64,000 nucleotides of DNA from Haloarchaeobius iranensis (GCF_900103505.1 NZ_FNIA01000017.1:1-64000); one strand, 5' to 3'; counted from the first letter of the stretch, positions 8,407-17,704 are shown. Made by a program: numbers and translations. Notes: a model not told the origin generated them from the letters alone.

Positions 8407-10134
8407 ATGCACGACCGACCCGAGAAGCCCGAGAGCCTCCGGAGCCGCGAGGTCACCGAAGGGCCGGAACGGGCACCACACCGGGCGATGTTCCGCGCGA
8501 TGGGCTACGACGACGCCGACCTCTCCGCACCGATGGTCGGCATCGCGAACCCAGCCGCGGACGTGACGCCCTGCAACGTCCACCTCGACGACGTAGCCGC
8601 GTCCGCCATCGAGGGCGTGGAGGCGGCCGAGGGGATGCCCATCGAGTTCGGCACCATCACCATCTCCGACGCCATCTCGATGGGGACCGAGGGGATGCGC
8701 GCCTCGCTGGTCTCGCGCGAGGTCATCGCGGACAGCGTCGAACTGGTCGCGTTCGGCGAGCGCGTCGACGCGCTCGTGACCGTCGCGGGCTGTGACAAGA
8801 ACCTCCCAGGGATGCTGATGGCGTCCATCCGCACGGACCTGCCGAGCGTCTTCCTCTACGGCGGCTCCATCATGCCCGGCGAGCACGAGGGGCGCGAGGT
8901 CACCGTCCAGAACGTGTTCGAGGGCGTCGGCGCGGTCGCCTCGGGCGACATGACCGAGGACGAACTGGACGAACTGGAGCGCCACGCCTGCCCGGGTGCG
9001 GGCTCCTGCGGCGGGATGTTCACCGCGAACACGATGGCGTCCATCTCCGAGGCGCTCGGGATGGCTCCCCTGGGCAGCGCGAGCCCGCCAGCCGAGGCGG
9101 AGTCGCGGTACGAGGTCGCCCACCGCGCCGGCGAACTCGCGCTGGAGGCGGTCGAGGAAGACCGCCGCCCGTCGGACATCCTCTCGAAGGAGAGCTTCGA
9201 GAACGCCATCGCGCTCCAGGTCGCCATCGGCGGCTCAACGAACGCGGTGCTCCACCTGCTCGCGCTCGCCGCCGAGGCCGGCATCGACCTCGACATCGAG
9301 GAGTTCGACGAGATAAGCCACCGGACGCCGAAGATCGCCGACCTCCAGCCCGGTGGCACGCGGGTGATGAACGACCTGCACGAGCTCGGCGGCGTGCCCG
9401 TCGTCCTCCGTCGGCTGCTCGAGGGGGGCTACCTCCACGGCGACGCCGCGACCATCACGGGCCGCACCGTCGCCGAGGAGCTGGCCCACCTCGAACGCGA
9501 GGGCGAACTCCCGCCCGACGACGAGGTCGACGCCGAGTTCCTCTACACGACCGACGAGCCGCTCCACGAGGAGGGTGCCATCAAGATTCTCACCGGCAAC
9601 CTCGCCCCCGACGGCGCGGTCCTCAAGGTCACCGGCGAGGACAACTTCCACCACGAGGGCCCGGTCCGCGTCTTCGAGAGCGAGGAGGCCGCGATGAAGT
9701 ACGTGCAGGAGGACCGCATCGAGAGCGGCGACGTGCTCGCCATCCGGAACGAGGGGCCACGCGGCGGCCCGGGGATGCGCGAGATGCTCGGGGTCACCGC
9801 GGCCGTCGTCGGCGCGGGCCACGAGGACGACGTCGCGCTGCTCACCGACGGCCGGTTCTCGGGCGCGACGCGAGGGCCGATGGTCGGCCACGTCGCTCCC
9901 GAGTCCTACGTCGGTGGGCCCATCGGCGCGCTCGAGGACGGCGACGTCGTCACCGTCGACATCCCGAACCGCGAGCTGTCGGTCGACCTGAGCGACGAGG
10001 AGATAGCGGAGCGACTCGACGCCCGCGAGGAGCCCGAGCCGGCGTACACCTCGGGCGTGCTCGCCAAGTACGGCCGCGACTTCGGCTCGGCGGCCAACGG
10101 CGCGGTGTCGAACCCCGGCGCGAAGCGGGAGTAG
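8407..10134 (+). CDS. ilvD: dihydroxy-acid dehydratase
   Basis: This enzyme makes the 2-keto acids for valine, isoleucine (and thus leucine and CoA) by dehydrating dihydroxy acids. It is a 575-residue IlvD/Edd protein of normal length. Candidate Fe-S ligands are Cys56 (DVTPCNVHL), Cys129 ([10 protein letters not shown]) and Cys201 ([16 protein letters not shown]). Lys131 is the residue carbamylated in characterised enzymes. The C-terminal [20 protein letters not shown] is a family signature. A TATA element (gacttaagc) centred 26 nt before the ATG marks a leaderless transcript. No other branched-chain gene is adjacent. Confidence 0.96.
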   Translation: MHDRPEKPESLRSREVTEGPERAPHRAMFRAMGYDDADLSAPMVGIANPAADVTPCNVHLDDVAASAIEGVEAAEGMPIEFGTITISDAISMGTEGMRASLVSREVIADSVELVAFGERVDALVTVAGCDKNLPGMLMASIRTDLPSVFLYGGSIMPGEHEGREVTVQNVFEGVGAVASGDMTEDELDELERHACPGAGSCGGMFTANTMASISEALGMAPLGSASPPAEAESRYEVAHRAGELALEAVEEDRRPSDILSKESFENAIALQVAIGGSTNAVLHLLALAAEAGIDLDIEEFDEISHRTPKIADLQPGGTRVMNDLHELGGVPVVLRRLLEGGYLHGDAATITGRTVAEELAHLEREGELPPDDEVDAEFLYTTDEPLHEEGAIKILTGNLAPDGAVLKVTGEDNFHHEGPVRVFESEEAAMKYVQEDRIESGDVLAIRNEGPRGGPGMREMLGVTAAVVGAGHEDDVALLTDGRFSGATRGPMVGHVAPESYVGGPIGALEDGDVVTVDIPNRELSVDLSDEEIAERLDAREEPEPAYTSGVLAKYGRDFGSAANGAVSNPGAKRE

Positions 10135-10155
10135 CAGGACGGGCGGGGCGACCGC

Positions 10156-10821
10156 CTACTCGGCGGCCGCGTCGAGCGCCACCCAGCCCGGCGGCGCGGT
10201 CTCGATGCCGACGAACCGCACCTCGCGGCCGCCGTCGCGGCGGCGCACCCGGACCATCCCGCCGAACAGGTGCTTCAGTCGCTCGAAGTCCGTGCCATCG
10301 GTCACGTTCGTGTACACCGGGAACAGCGACAGCCCGGTCGCGCCGCCGGACAGGAGCACCTGGTGGGCGTAGCGGAACACGGCCTCGGCGTCGGCCGAGA
10401 GCAGCAGGGTCGACAGCGAGTCGAACAGGAGGTGGCGACGCTCGACGCCGGCGTCTCGCAACGTCTCCAGGCACTCGGTGATGGCCATGCTCGCCGCGGT
10501 CAGGTCCGTCGGCGACGGCACGCTCCAGTGGCGCTCGCGGGGGTTGGCCCGCACCACGTCGTGGGTCGGCGTGCAGTCGACGACGCCGAGGCGGTCGCGC
10601 TCGAGGGTGGGCACGTCGCGGACGACCCGGTCGAGGAGCGTGCGGGCGGCGTCTCGGGTCGTCACCAGCGCCGCGCCGTCGGCCGGTTCGGCCGCCCTTG
10701 CGAGGATGCGCGTCGGGACCGGTCGGACCGTCTCGCGGCTCGGCCCCGCGACCAGCAGGTCGCGGTGGCGAGAGAGCACGGCGTCGGTGAGGACGTCCTC
10801 GAAACGGTACGCCTGGGTCAT
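10156..10821 (-). CDS. RecA/KaiC-like protein lacking a clear P-loop (haloarchaeal DUF7504-like)
   Basis: This 221-residue protein resembles a group of small haloarchaeal RecA-superfamily proteins. Predicted strands DLLVAGPSR, GAALVTTRD, DRLGVVDCTP and RHLLFDSLSTLLL follow the KaiC core order, and LLFDS sits where Walker B would be. No GxxxxGKT P-loop is visible, so ATP binding is doubtful. A Ser/Thr-rich helix (PTDLTAASMAITECLETLRD) precedes the Walker-B-like strand. The function is unknown; relatives are often linked to signal transduction. TATA-like ggataagt lies about 40 nt before the ATG. The gene diverges from the Orc1-PolB2 chimera. Confidence 0.6.
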   Translation of the reverse strand: MTQAYRFEDVLTDAVLSRHRDLLVAGPSRETVRPVPTRILARAAEPADGAALVTTRDAARTLLDRVVRDVPTLERDRLGVVDCTPTHDVVRANPRERHWSVPSPTDLTAASMAITECLETLRDAGVERRHLLFDSLSTLLLSADAEAVFRYAHQVLLSGGATGLSLFPVYTNVTDGTDFERLKHLFGGMVRVRRRDGGREVRFVGIETAPPGWVALDAAAE

Positions 10822-10947
10822 GTCTCCCCGTCGAAGCTACCGAAAGACGGCGGTTCAGCGACTTATCCTTGTCGGTCGGTCCCACCCCGGGCCACTTTCA
10901 CTCCGGTCCCCGTCGACTTACGGTCCTCCCGGACGAACGCTCCACCG

Positions 10948-12222
10948 ATGATCACGGACCCGCGGGTGCTGCGGGACGAGTGGGTCCCCGCCGAGGTTCG
11001 CCACCGGAACGCCGAGTGCAACCAGCTCTCGACCGCGCTCGCCCCCGTCGCGGACGACGACCGGCCGGGCAACGTCTTCCTCCACGGCCCGCCCGGCACG
11101 GGCAAGACCTGCTGTGCGCAGTACATCGTCTCGCAGTTCTGCCGCGAGGTGCGCGACGTGGCCCACGAGTACGTCAACTGCTGGACGGACTCGACGCGCT
11201 TTGCCGTGCTCGAACGGCTGCTCGCGAACGTCGGCCGGGGCGTCGACGCGCACCGGCAGGCGACGGCGGCCGACGTGCTCGTCCGCCGGCTCCGCGAGTA
11301 CGGCGAGCCCTACGTCGTCATCCTCGACGAGGTCGACGTGCTGCGGGACACCGACGTGCTGTACGACCTCTACCAGCTGCCCCACGTCGCCCTCGTCCTC
11401 GTCGCCAACCGCGAGGAGTCGTTCCTCGCGGACCTCGACCCGCGCCTCCAGAGCCGCCTGCGCACCTGCGCCTCCATCCGGATGGCGCCGTACACGACGG
11501 ACCAGCTCGTCGCCATCCTCACCGACCGGGTGCGGATGGGCTTCGAGCCGGGGGCGGTCGGGGACGAACAGCTCCGGCGCATCGCCGACGCCGCCGCGGG
11601 CGACGCCCGCCTCGCCATCAACGTGCTCCGGATGGCCGCCCGACAGGCACAGGAGGCCGGCGCGGAGCGGGTCACGCCGGCCCAGGTCACGGCGGCCGTC
11701 CCGGAGGCCGAACACGACGTGCGTCGGAAGACCCTCTCGAAGCTCTCGAGGTACCAGCGCGTGCTGTACGAGATCGTCCACGAGCTCGACTTCGCGTCGC
11801 TGTACCCGAACGTCATCCGCGAGCACAACGTCACCCCCGAGACGGTGGGCTGTGACTGCCACGCCGACCGCGAGGATGTCCCGGGGCTCGGCTACGCCAT
11901 CTGCGACGAGCCGGGGTTCCTCCCGGACGTGCTCGCGCCGCTGCTTGACGACCGCGCCGGGTTCAAGGCACGGCTCGCGGACCTACCCGACGAGGACGCC
12001 GGCGACGTGGACGAGGAGGGCCTCGCCGCCAGGTCCGCCGCCATCAAGTGGGTGCTCGTCTCCTGCTTCGGCTACCAAGGCTACCGGAACGCGAAGTTCG
12101 GCCGCATCGAGTGCCACGAAGCCATCAACGCGTTCGCCCGCGAGACCCTGCTCGACGCCAAGGCCGAACTCGAGCGCGCGGGTGGCACGTCGTCCACGCC
12201 GTCGTCGACTCGCTCTGGGTGA
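10948..12222 (+). CDS. Orc1/Cdc6 AAA+ module fused in frame to a PolB2 palm fragment (chimera, probably non-functional)
   Basis: Residues 1-278 are a good Orc1/Cdc6 origin-binding ATPase. They show Walker A GPPGTGKT (47-54), Walker B VILDEVD (124-130), a sensor region LVANREES, and the lid up to KLSRYQRVLYEIVHE. At that point Orc1 should continue into its winged-helix DNA-binding domain. Instead, from residue ~280 the frame continues as LDFASLYPNVIREHN and later KWVLVSCFGYQGYRNAKFG, which are motifs A and B of a PolB2-type DNA polymerase. The frame then stops at 12222 through a frameshift. The winged helix is missing, so origin binding would be impaired. The junction lies near 11785. The simplest explanation is a deletion joining two adjacent genes. 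Confidence 0.8.
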   Translation: MITDPRVLRDEWVPAEVRHRNAECNQLSTALAPVADDDRPGNVFLHGPPGTGKTCCAQYIVSQFCREVRDVAHEYVNCWTDSTRFAVLERLLANVGRGVDAHRQATAADVLVRRLREYGEPYVVILDEVDVLRDTDVLYDLYQLPHVALVLVANREESFLADLDPRLQSRLRTCASIRMAPYTTDQLVAILTDRVRMGFEPGAVGDEQLRRIADAAAGDARLAINVLRMAARQAQEAGAERVTPAQVTAAVPEAEHDVRRKTLSKLSRYQRVLYEIVHELDFASLYPNVIREHNVTPETVGCDCHADREDVPGLGYAICDEPGFLPDVLAPLLDDRAGFKARLADLPDEDAGDVDEEGLAARSAAIKWVLVSCFGYQGYRNAKFGRIECHEAINAFARETLLDAKAELERAGGTSSTPSSTRSG

Positions 12223-12900
12223 CGCCGCGGGAGGGGGCCGACCAGGAGCCACTCGACGCCGTCGCCGCCCCGGGTCACCGAGGACGCCGGCATCCGCCTC
12301 GAACACGAGGCGCACTACGACTGGGTGGCGTTCGTCCCCCGCCGGGGCACCCAGGCGGGCGCGCTCACCCGCTACGTCGGCCGGGCCGACGACGGCTCGT
12401 TCAAGCTCCGGGGCATCGAGGCCCGCCAGCGGTCGACCCCCGAATGGGTGGCGGACTGCCAGCGCGACCTGCTCGACACCCTCGACGCCGAGCGCGCGCC
12501 CGAACCCGTCGTCGACCGCCTGCGCACCCACCTCATCGACCTCCACGCGGGCCGGGTCGACCCCGCCGACCTCGTCGTCACGAAGCGGGTCGGCAAGCGC
12601 CCCGGCGAGTACACCCAGGAGACCCGCACGGTCGGCGCGCTCCGACGGTACGAGCGCCACGACGTCGCCCGCCACCCCGGCCAGCCCGTCCGGTTCGTCG
12701 TGGTCGACGACGACGCGGCCCGGACCGCCGACCGCGTCCGCCTCGACTTCGAGTCGCCCGAGGAGTACGACGCGGAGTTCTACGCCGACCTCGCGACCCG
12801 CGCCGCCGTCAGCGTGGTCTCCCCGCTCGGCTGGGACCGCGAGCGCGTCGACCGGTACCTCAGGGACCGCCAGGACGCCGCGCTGTCGGCGTACCTGTGA
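11785..12900 (+). pseudogene. PolB2-type B-family DNA polymerase remnant (N-terminus deleted, two frameshifts)
   Basis: This stretch encodes the palm and thumb of a B-family polymerase in three frame segments. 11785 to ~12180 has motifs A and B. ~12181 to ~12275 carries GWHVVHAVVDSLWVTP, the motif C region, in the neighbouring frame. ~12276 to 12900 returns to the first frame with TEDAGIRLEHEAHYDWVAF and RGIEARQRSTPEWV. The shifts behave as a one-base loss near 12181 and a one-base gain near 12275. The exonuclease domain is absent. Motif C reads VDSLW rather than YGDTDS. Altered catalytic motifs are known for the archaeal PolB2 group, thought to be inactivated polymerases. A double sequencing error could mimic the shifts but not the missing N-terminus. 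Confidence 0.8.
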
Positions 12901-13348
12901 GCGGCCACTCGCGACGTGGCCCGACTTCCCAGCACGGCGCGCGCTGGCGAGCGTGCCGAACGAAGTGAGGCCGCTCGCCATGCACGTGCGAGGGGCGAGA
13001 AGCGCAGGGAGCGCCAGCGACTGAGCATCGCAGTCGGCTGGGGAGGGTGAGGCCGCGCTGCTGTGCGGGGTGGGACTGAAAGGGGCTGCTCGCTCGGCGA
13101 ATCCCGACGAAGTAAGGACCGCAGCGCAGCGAGGACCGCAACGAGTCGCGGGAGTCGAGCGAGCAGGGGCTTTCTGGCAGTTGGTAGCACGAGCTATTCT
13201 CGTCGATGATGGGGCTTTCTGGCTGTCTAAGGGCCGCGCGAGTGCGGCGGTCCGGCAGGCATTCAACCTGTTCGCGGTCCCAGCGAGTCCCACGACTGTC
13301 GAGACCGTCTGACGTAGATATTAAGCGCTGGCGGGCGAAACGGAGTGC
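12901..13348. other. 448-nt intergenic region without a convincing gene, containing haloarchaeal repeat-like DNA
   Basis: No reading frame here shows protein character. Short open frames are arginine/alanine-rich shadows. From about 13066 to 13172 lies a recognisable interspersed motif. It begins ggtgggactgaaaggggc and ends gcgagcaggggctttctgg, with imperfectly self-complementary interior (ctcgctcg against cgagcgag). The last decamer, ggctttctgg, recurs at 13213-13222. The 3' end of the region carries the promoter of the next gene (tagatattaag, 13315-13325, about 28 nt before its ATG). Confidence 0.55.
13066..13222. repeat. interspersed intergenic repeat of the gggactgaaagg...gggctttctgg type
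   Basis: The unit starts at tgggactgaaaggggc and closes with aggggctttctgg. A second gggctttctgg follows about 50 nt later, so the 3' end is duplicated. The interior is a GC-rich imperfect inverted repeat able to form a stem. I recognise this pair of end sequences as common between genes in many haloarchaeal genomes, where their function is not known. Within this window I see only this copy. Candidate roles are a transcription terminator or a non-autonomous element remnant. Confidence 0.45.
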
Positions 13349-14782
13349 ATGGCTTTCGACACCGGCTGGGACCTCCCGGCGACCGTGGCCGTGTCGTTCG
13401 ACCCGCCGGTCGAGGCGGACGGGGTCGCCAGCACGGACGCGTTCCGCGCGGCGTACGGGCCGTTCCTGCGCGGGGTGCTCGGGACGAACGTGGACCGGGA
13501 GCTGGACGAGCAGACGCTGACCGGGCTGGCGAACCGCCTCGGGGGCGTCACCTGGCAGCCCTCGTTCGCGCGGTTCGAGCGGCCCGCCGACGCCGACGAG
13601 CTCGCGGACCTGACACGGGTCGTGCAGGCGTACGCCCGTGCGGGGGGCGCGATGCGGCCGACGCGGCGCCCGGGCTACTGGCGACACGAGGAGTCGCGCG
13701 AGCGGGCGGTCGAACTCGTCGACGAGTGCGAGGCGTGCGAGGCGCGCGAGCTGACGGTGACCACCGGGTCGGCGACGTGCTACCGGCTCTGCGAGGCGCA
13801 CCACCGCGAGGTGTACCGCGAGTACGTCGATGCGACCCGGCAGGAGCCCGACCCGCCCGGACACGAGGAGGCGTTCGACCTCGCGGACCGGCTGCGAGAG
13901 GAGGCGCTGCCGACCGACGCGGCGAGCCGGCTGGCCGAGCTCGGCGCGCAGGACCCCCACCGGCTGCGCCCCGTCTCGGACGCGCTCGTCGACGCGTTCG
14001 AGGCCCAGCGCGGGGCCCACATCGTCAGTGTGGACTTCCTGCGGGCGGTGACGACGGCGCTGACCCACCTCGGGACCATCGACTCGACGGTCCGCCAGCA
14101 GCTCGTCGCGGGGCTGGGCGACGACGACGAGAGCATCCGCGGGGCGAGCGCGGCCGCCATCGCCGCGCTGGCGTGGGAGCGACCCGAGGCGTTGCTCGAC
14201 GTGGACGAGGAGAGCCTCGGGGGGTCGGCCGCGGAGCGCCGCCCGCCCGTCGTCAGGCGGCTCGGGTCGATGCTCGGGGCGGATTCGGTGCGCTGTCGCA
14301 CGCAGGCGCTGTCGGCGCTGCGGGAGTTCGCGCGGAGCGACCCCGCGCAGGTCGAGCCCTACGCGGACTCGATCCGTGCCGCGACCGAGGACGAGAACCC
14401 GCGCATCCGCTTTCTCGCGGGGGTCACGCTCGCGAACCTCGCCCGGGCCGACCCGGACCGCGGGGCGGACTGGCGGCCGGACTTCGCGCGGCTCGCCGAC
14501 GAGGAGAGCCACGTCGCCGCCGCCGGCGTCATCGGTCTCGGCGTCCTCGCGGCCGCGGGCCAGGCGGTGGGGGCCGAGCTGGACGATCTCACCGCGCTGG
14601 TCCGGACGTTCGCCGACCCGACGCGGCGGCCCCACCGGGTCGTCCGAGAGGCGACGTTCGCGCTCGGGCACCTCGGCGGCCCCGGCGACGCCGAGCACGT
14701 CGACTGGGTGGCCGACTGCGCGCGGACCGACGCGCTGCGGGACGCCTGCGAGCGGGCGACGGACGAGCTGTTCGTGACCTGA
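13349..14782 (+). CDS. HEAT-repeat protein with a CxxC-CxxH cluster, paralogue 1
   Basis: This 477-residue protein is not recognised by name. The N-terminal ~120 residues include PADADELADLTRVVQAYARAGG, which is shared with the next gene. Residues ~124-160 hold CEAC, then a CYRLCEAHHREVY segment, suggesting a zinc-binding cluster. The C-terminal ~300 residues are alpha-helical HEAT/PBS-lyase-like repeats (VRQQLVAGLGDDDESIRG, RFLAGVTLANLARADPD). Such repeats are protein-binding scaffolds. No enzyme motif is present. A TATA element (gatattaag) 28 nt before the ATG indicates a leaderless start. A paralogue follows 95 nt downstream with its own TATA box. Confidence 0.75.
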   Translation: MAFDTGWDLPATVAVSFDPPVEADGVASTDAFRAAYGPFLRGVLGTNVDRELDEQTLTGLANRLGGVTWQPSFARFERPADADELADLTRVVQAYARAGGAMRPTRRPGYWRHEESRERAVELVDECEACEARELTVTTGSATCYRLCEAHHREVYREYVDATRQEPDPPGHEEAFDLADRLREEALPTDAASRLAELGAQDPHRLRPVSDALVDAFEAQRGAHIVSVDFLRAVTTALTHLGTIDSTVRQQLVAGLGDDDESIRGASAAAIAALAWERPEALLDVDEESLGGSAAERRPPVVRRLGSMLGADSVRCRTQALSALREFARSDPAQVEPYADSIRAATEDENPRIRFLAGVTLANLARADPDRGADWRPDFARLADEESHVAAAGVIGLGVLAAAGQAVGAELDDLTALVRTFADPTRRPHRVVREATFALGHLGGPGDAEHVDWVADCARTDALRDACERATDELFVT

Positions 14783-14877
14783 ACCCGGGAGCCGCCGGCA
14801 CCGGTCCCGCGGCAGGACCAGCGCGACGGCCGGCGTCTCGGGACCGAACTTATACGCCCGGACACGGACCGGACCGT

Positions 14878-16335
14878 ATGGACGAGCCACTATGCTTCGC
14901 GCTTCCCGACAGCGTCTTCGTCGCGTTCGACGCGGAGCCCGCGGTCGCGAGCCGCCGCGGCGCGCGCCACGCCATCGACGGCGCCGACTACGCGGCGTTC
15001 TTCCGGCGCTACGGCGTCGACATCCGCGAGGCGGACGCCTCCGACGTGCGCTCGCTCGGCGACCTGCTCTCGACGCTCTCGTGGGCGGACGCCGAGGCGA
15101 CGACGGTCCCGCACCCGGCCGACGCCGACGAGCTCGCGGACCTGACGCGGCTGTTCCTCGCCTACGGCGCGGCGGGGGCCGGCCTGGAGCCGGACGACGG
15201 TGCCGGTACCTTCCTCGACGACGACGGGCTCCGGGCGACCGCGCGGCGGACCGCCGACGGCTGTGACCGCTGTACGGCGGCCGCGGTCGACCAGGTCGGC
15301 GCGACGTACTACGAGATCTGCAACCCCCACCGACGGGCGCTCTACCGACGGGCGGTCGAGCACGAGACCGGGACGGAGCCGGACCTCGCTGCCATCGACG
15401 TGGCGGACTGCGTCGACCGGCTGGACACCGAGGACGACCCGACCGCCGCGGCGGCCGCACTCGCCCGGGTCGCCCATGAGGAGCCCGGCCGCGTGGCGCC
15501 GGCCCGCGCGGCGCTGTTCGACGTGCTCGACCGGCTGCGCGCCGACCCGTTCGCCGACGAGGGGCCGGCGACGGCCGCGGTCACCGCGCTGGCCGGGCTG
15601 GCGACGGCCGACGCCGAGACCCGCACCCGGCTCGTCGAACTGCTCGACGACGACCACGCCGGGGTCCGTCGCTGCGCCGCGACCGCGGTCGGCGTGGCCG
15701 CGGAGGACCCGCCGACGGCGGCCGCCCTCGTCGCGAGCGCGGACGACGACGGCGGCGGGCTGCTCGACCGGGTCGTCGGGGGCGGCGGACCCCCACCGGC
15801 CATCGAGCGGCTGACGGCGATGCTCGACGAGGAGTCGCCCGGGAACCGCGCCCGGGCGCTGTTCGCGCTGACGGAGCTCGCGCGCGACGAGCCGGACGCC
15901 GTCGCGCCGGTCGCCGACGAGATTCGCGCGCGCCTCGGCGACGACGACCCCGACGCGCGGTTCCGAGCGGTCGTCGGCCTCGGCGTGCTGGCCCGCCACG
16001 ATTCGGGCCTCGTCGGCGACGCGCTCGGCCGACTCCAGGGGTTCGCCGGCGGCGACGGACCGGACGCCGACGCGGCGACCGTCGCGCTCGCGTACTGTCT
16101 GGCGGGCGGCCTGGACGTGGGGACGGACCGCGGTGACCTCCGTCGGGCGGTGCGCGACCTCGCGGACCCGTCCCGACAGCCCGACCGCACGGTCCGGGAG
16201 GCCGCGCTGGCGCTCGGTGCGGTCGGCACCGACGCCGACCGCGACTACCTCTCGTGGGTACGCGACTGCGCGGGCTCGCCCCGCGTGGCGAACGCGGCGG
16301 AGCGGGCGGCGCGGGACCTCCGCGAGCGGGTCTGA
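14878..16335 (+). CDS. HEAT-repeat protein with a CxxC-CxxH cluster, paralogue 2
   Basis: This 485-residue paralogue of the preceding gene has the same order: an N-terminal domain with PADADELADLTRLFLAYGAAGA, then CDRC and YEICNPHRRALYRR (candidate zinc ligands Cys-x2-Cys and Cys-x2-His), and a C-terminal array of HEAT repeats (LVELLDDDHAGVRRCAATAV, NRARALFALTELARDEPD). The two proteins have diverged widely at the sequence level, so the duplication is old. The start at 14878 is supported by a TATA element (cttatacgc) about 25 nt upstream, giving an independent leaderless promoter. The function is unknown; a scaffold or adaptor is the safest reading. Confidence 0.75.
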   Translation: MDEPLCFALPDSVFVAFDAEPAVASRRGARHAIDGADYAAFFRRYGVDIREADASDVRSLGDLLSTLSWADAEATTVPHPADADELADLTRLFLAYGAAGAGLEPDDGAGTFLDDDGLRATARRTADGCDRCTAAAVDQVGATYYEICNPHRRALYRRAVEHETGTEPDLAAIDVADCVDRLDTEDDPTAAAAALARVAHEEPGRVAPARAALFDVLDRLRADPFADEGPATAAVTALAGLATADAETRTRLVELLDDDHAGVRRCAATAVGVAAEDPPTAAALVASADDDGGGLLDRVVGGGGPPPAIERLTAMLDEESPGNRARALFALTELARDEPDAVAPVADEIRARLGDDDPDARFRAVVGLGVLARHDSGLVGDALGRLQGFAGGDGPDADAATVALAYCLAGGLDVGTDRGDLRRAVRDLADPSRQPDRTVREAALALGAVGTDADRDYLSWVRDCAGSPRVANAAERAARDLRERV

Positions 16336-16409
16336 GGACCACCTCCGGCGTGTGCGGAGCCGTCACACCCCTGGCAAACCGTTTTTAGCCGGCTGGACGA
16401 TGCAGGCGC

Positions 16410-17024
16410 ATGGACCTGTTCCCCGCCGCGTTCGAGACCGAGCGACTGCGGTACGAACGCCTCGACGAGTCGATGGGGGCGTTCGAGCTGTACGAGTACA
16501 CGAGCAGCGACGAGTTCGTCGAGGTCGGCCGGTTCATCTCGAAGGACCCCCACCACACCCCGAAGGAGACGGCGGACTACCTGGCCGAGTCCGCGGAGCG
16601 CTGGGACGAGGGGAGCCGTGCGAACTGGGCGATGTACCCGACCGCCGACGAGGACGGTGCCGGCGAGTTCGCCGGCGTCGCGAGCTGCATCCCGCTGTGG
16701 GACCGCCGGACCGCCCGCCTGGGCGTCTGGCTCCGCACGCCGTTCTGGGGGCGTGGCTACTCCGGCGAGCGGGCGGACGCGCTCGTCGCGCTGACGTTCG
16801 ACCGGCTCGACCTCGAACTCGTCGGCGCGGGCTGTGTCGACGGGAACGAGAACTCGAAGCGGGCCATCGAGAAGTACGTCGAGCGCTGGGGCGGCACGTA
16901 CGAGGGGCTGCTGCGGAACTGGCTCACGCTCGACGACGAGCCACGGGACCTCCACCGCTGGAGCATCAGTCGGGCGGAGTACGAGGAGAGCGACGTCACG
17001 CCGGAGCTGACCGTCGATGAGTGA
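16410..17024 (+). CDS. GNAT-family N-acetyltransferase (tandem copy 1)
   Basis: This 204-residue acetyltransferase is of the RimJ/RimL type. It opens with FETERLRYERL, has a central strand DRRTARLGVWLR, the acetyl-CoA loop FWGRGYSGERADALV, and NENSKRAIEKYVERWGG, all typical of GNATs that modify amino-terminal residues or small molecules. The substrate is unknown. TATA-like gtttttagcc lies about 26 nt upstream of the ATG. The next gene's ATG lies inside its last codons (8-nt overlap), so the two are co-translated. It is the first of three paralogues in a row. Confidence 0.85.
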   Translation: MDLFPAAFETERLRYERLDESMGAFELYEYTSSDEFVEVGRFISKDPHHTPKETADYLAESAERWDEGSRANWAMYPTADEDGAGEFAGVASCIPLWDRRTARLGVWLRTPFWGRGYSGERADALVALTFDRLDLELVGAGCVDGNENSKRAIEKYVERWGGTYEGLLRNWLTLDDEPRDLHRWSISRAEYEESDVTPELTVDE

Positions 17025-17691
17025 GCTGTTCCCCGACCGCATCGAGACCGAGCGGCTCGTCCTCGAGCACGAGTCGCCGGCCGACGCGGACCTGTTCGAG
17101 CGGTACCGCCACCTGTCGACGGACGCGACGGACCCCGAGGCGTTCGAGTACATCCCGGTCTCGCCCCACGAGCACCCACAGGACACCGCCGAGATGCTCG
17201 GCCACCGCCACGAGCGCTGGGTGGACGGCATCGGCGCGACCTACGTCGTCCGGCCGAAGGACGGGGCGAGCGAGGTGCAACACGCCTCGGACGGCCGAGC
17301 GGGCGACGCCCGCGATGCCGGTCCGCCAGCCGGCGAGGCCGAGCTGCTCGCCGACTGGGAGCACCGGAGCGCGTACTTCGCGTTCGGCCTCCGGAAGCGG
17401 TTCTGGGGCCGGGGCTACTCGGGCGAGCGCGCCGCCGCGCTCGTCTCGCTGGCGTTCGACCGGCTCGACCTGGAGCTGGTCTCCGTCACCCACCTCGCCG
17501 CCAACGAGAATTCCCGTCGGGCCGTCGAGAAGTACGTCGACCGCTTCGGCGGCCGCCGCGAGGGCACCGTCCGGAACCAGATCACGCTCGACGACGAGCC
17601 GGTCGACACCGTCCGCTACAGCATCAGCCGGGCAGAGTACGAAGCGAGCGACCCCGACCGCGACCACACGTTCCGCGACAGCGAGGACTGA
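17017..17691 (+). CDS. GNAT-family N-acetyltransferase (tandem copy 2)
   Basis: This 224-residue paralogue of the preceding gene overlaps it by 8 nt. The conserved parts are IETERLVLEHESPADADLF, FWGRGYSGERAAALVSLAF and NENSRRAVEKYVDRFGG. Between the substrate domain and the acetyl-CoA core, residues ~82-113 form an Ala/Gly/Asp-rich low-complexity stretch (GASEVQHASDGRAG and following) in place of the short loop of copy 1. This looks like an in-frame insertion on the protein surface. The acetyl-CoA loop itself is intact, so the enzyme should be active. The substrate is unknown. Confidence 0.83.
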   Translation: MSELFPDRIETERLVLEHESPADADLFERYRHLSTDATDPEAFEYIPVSPHEHPQDTAEMLGHRHERWVDGIGATYVVRPKDGASEVQHASDGRAGDARDAGPPAGEAELLADWEHRSAYFAFGLRKRFWGRGYSGERAAALVSLAFDRLDLELVSVTHLAANENSRRAVEKYVDRFGGRREGTVRNQITLDDEPVDTVRYSISRAEYEASDPDRDHTFRDSED

Positions 17692-17704
17692 CCACCGCAC
17701 TCGA

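Noticed and set aside
13070-13312. 80-codon frame in the intergenic repeat region
   Set aside because: Translates repeat DNA; no start signal, no similarity, composition unlike neighbours.
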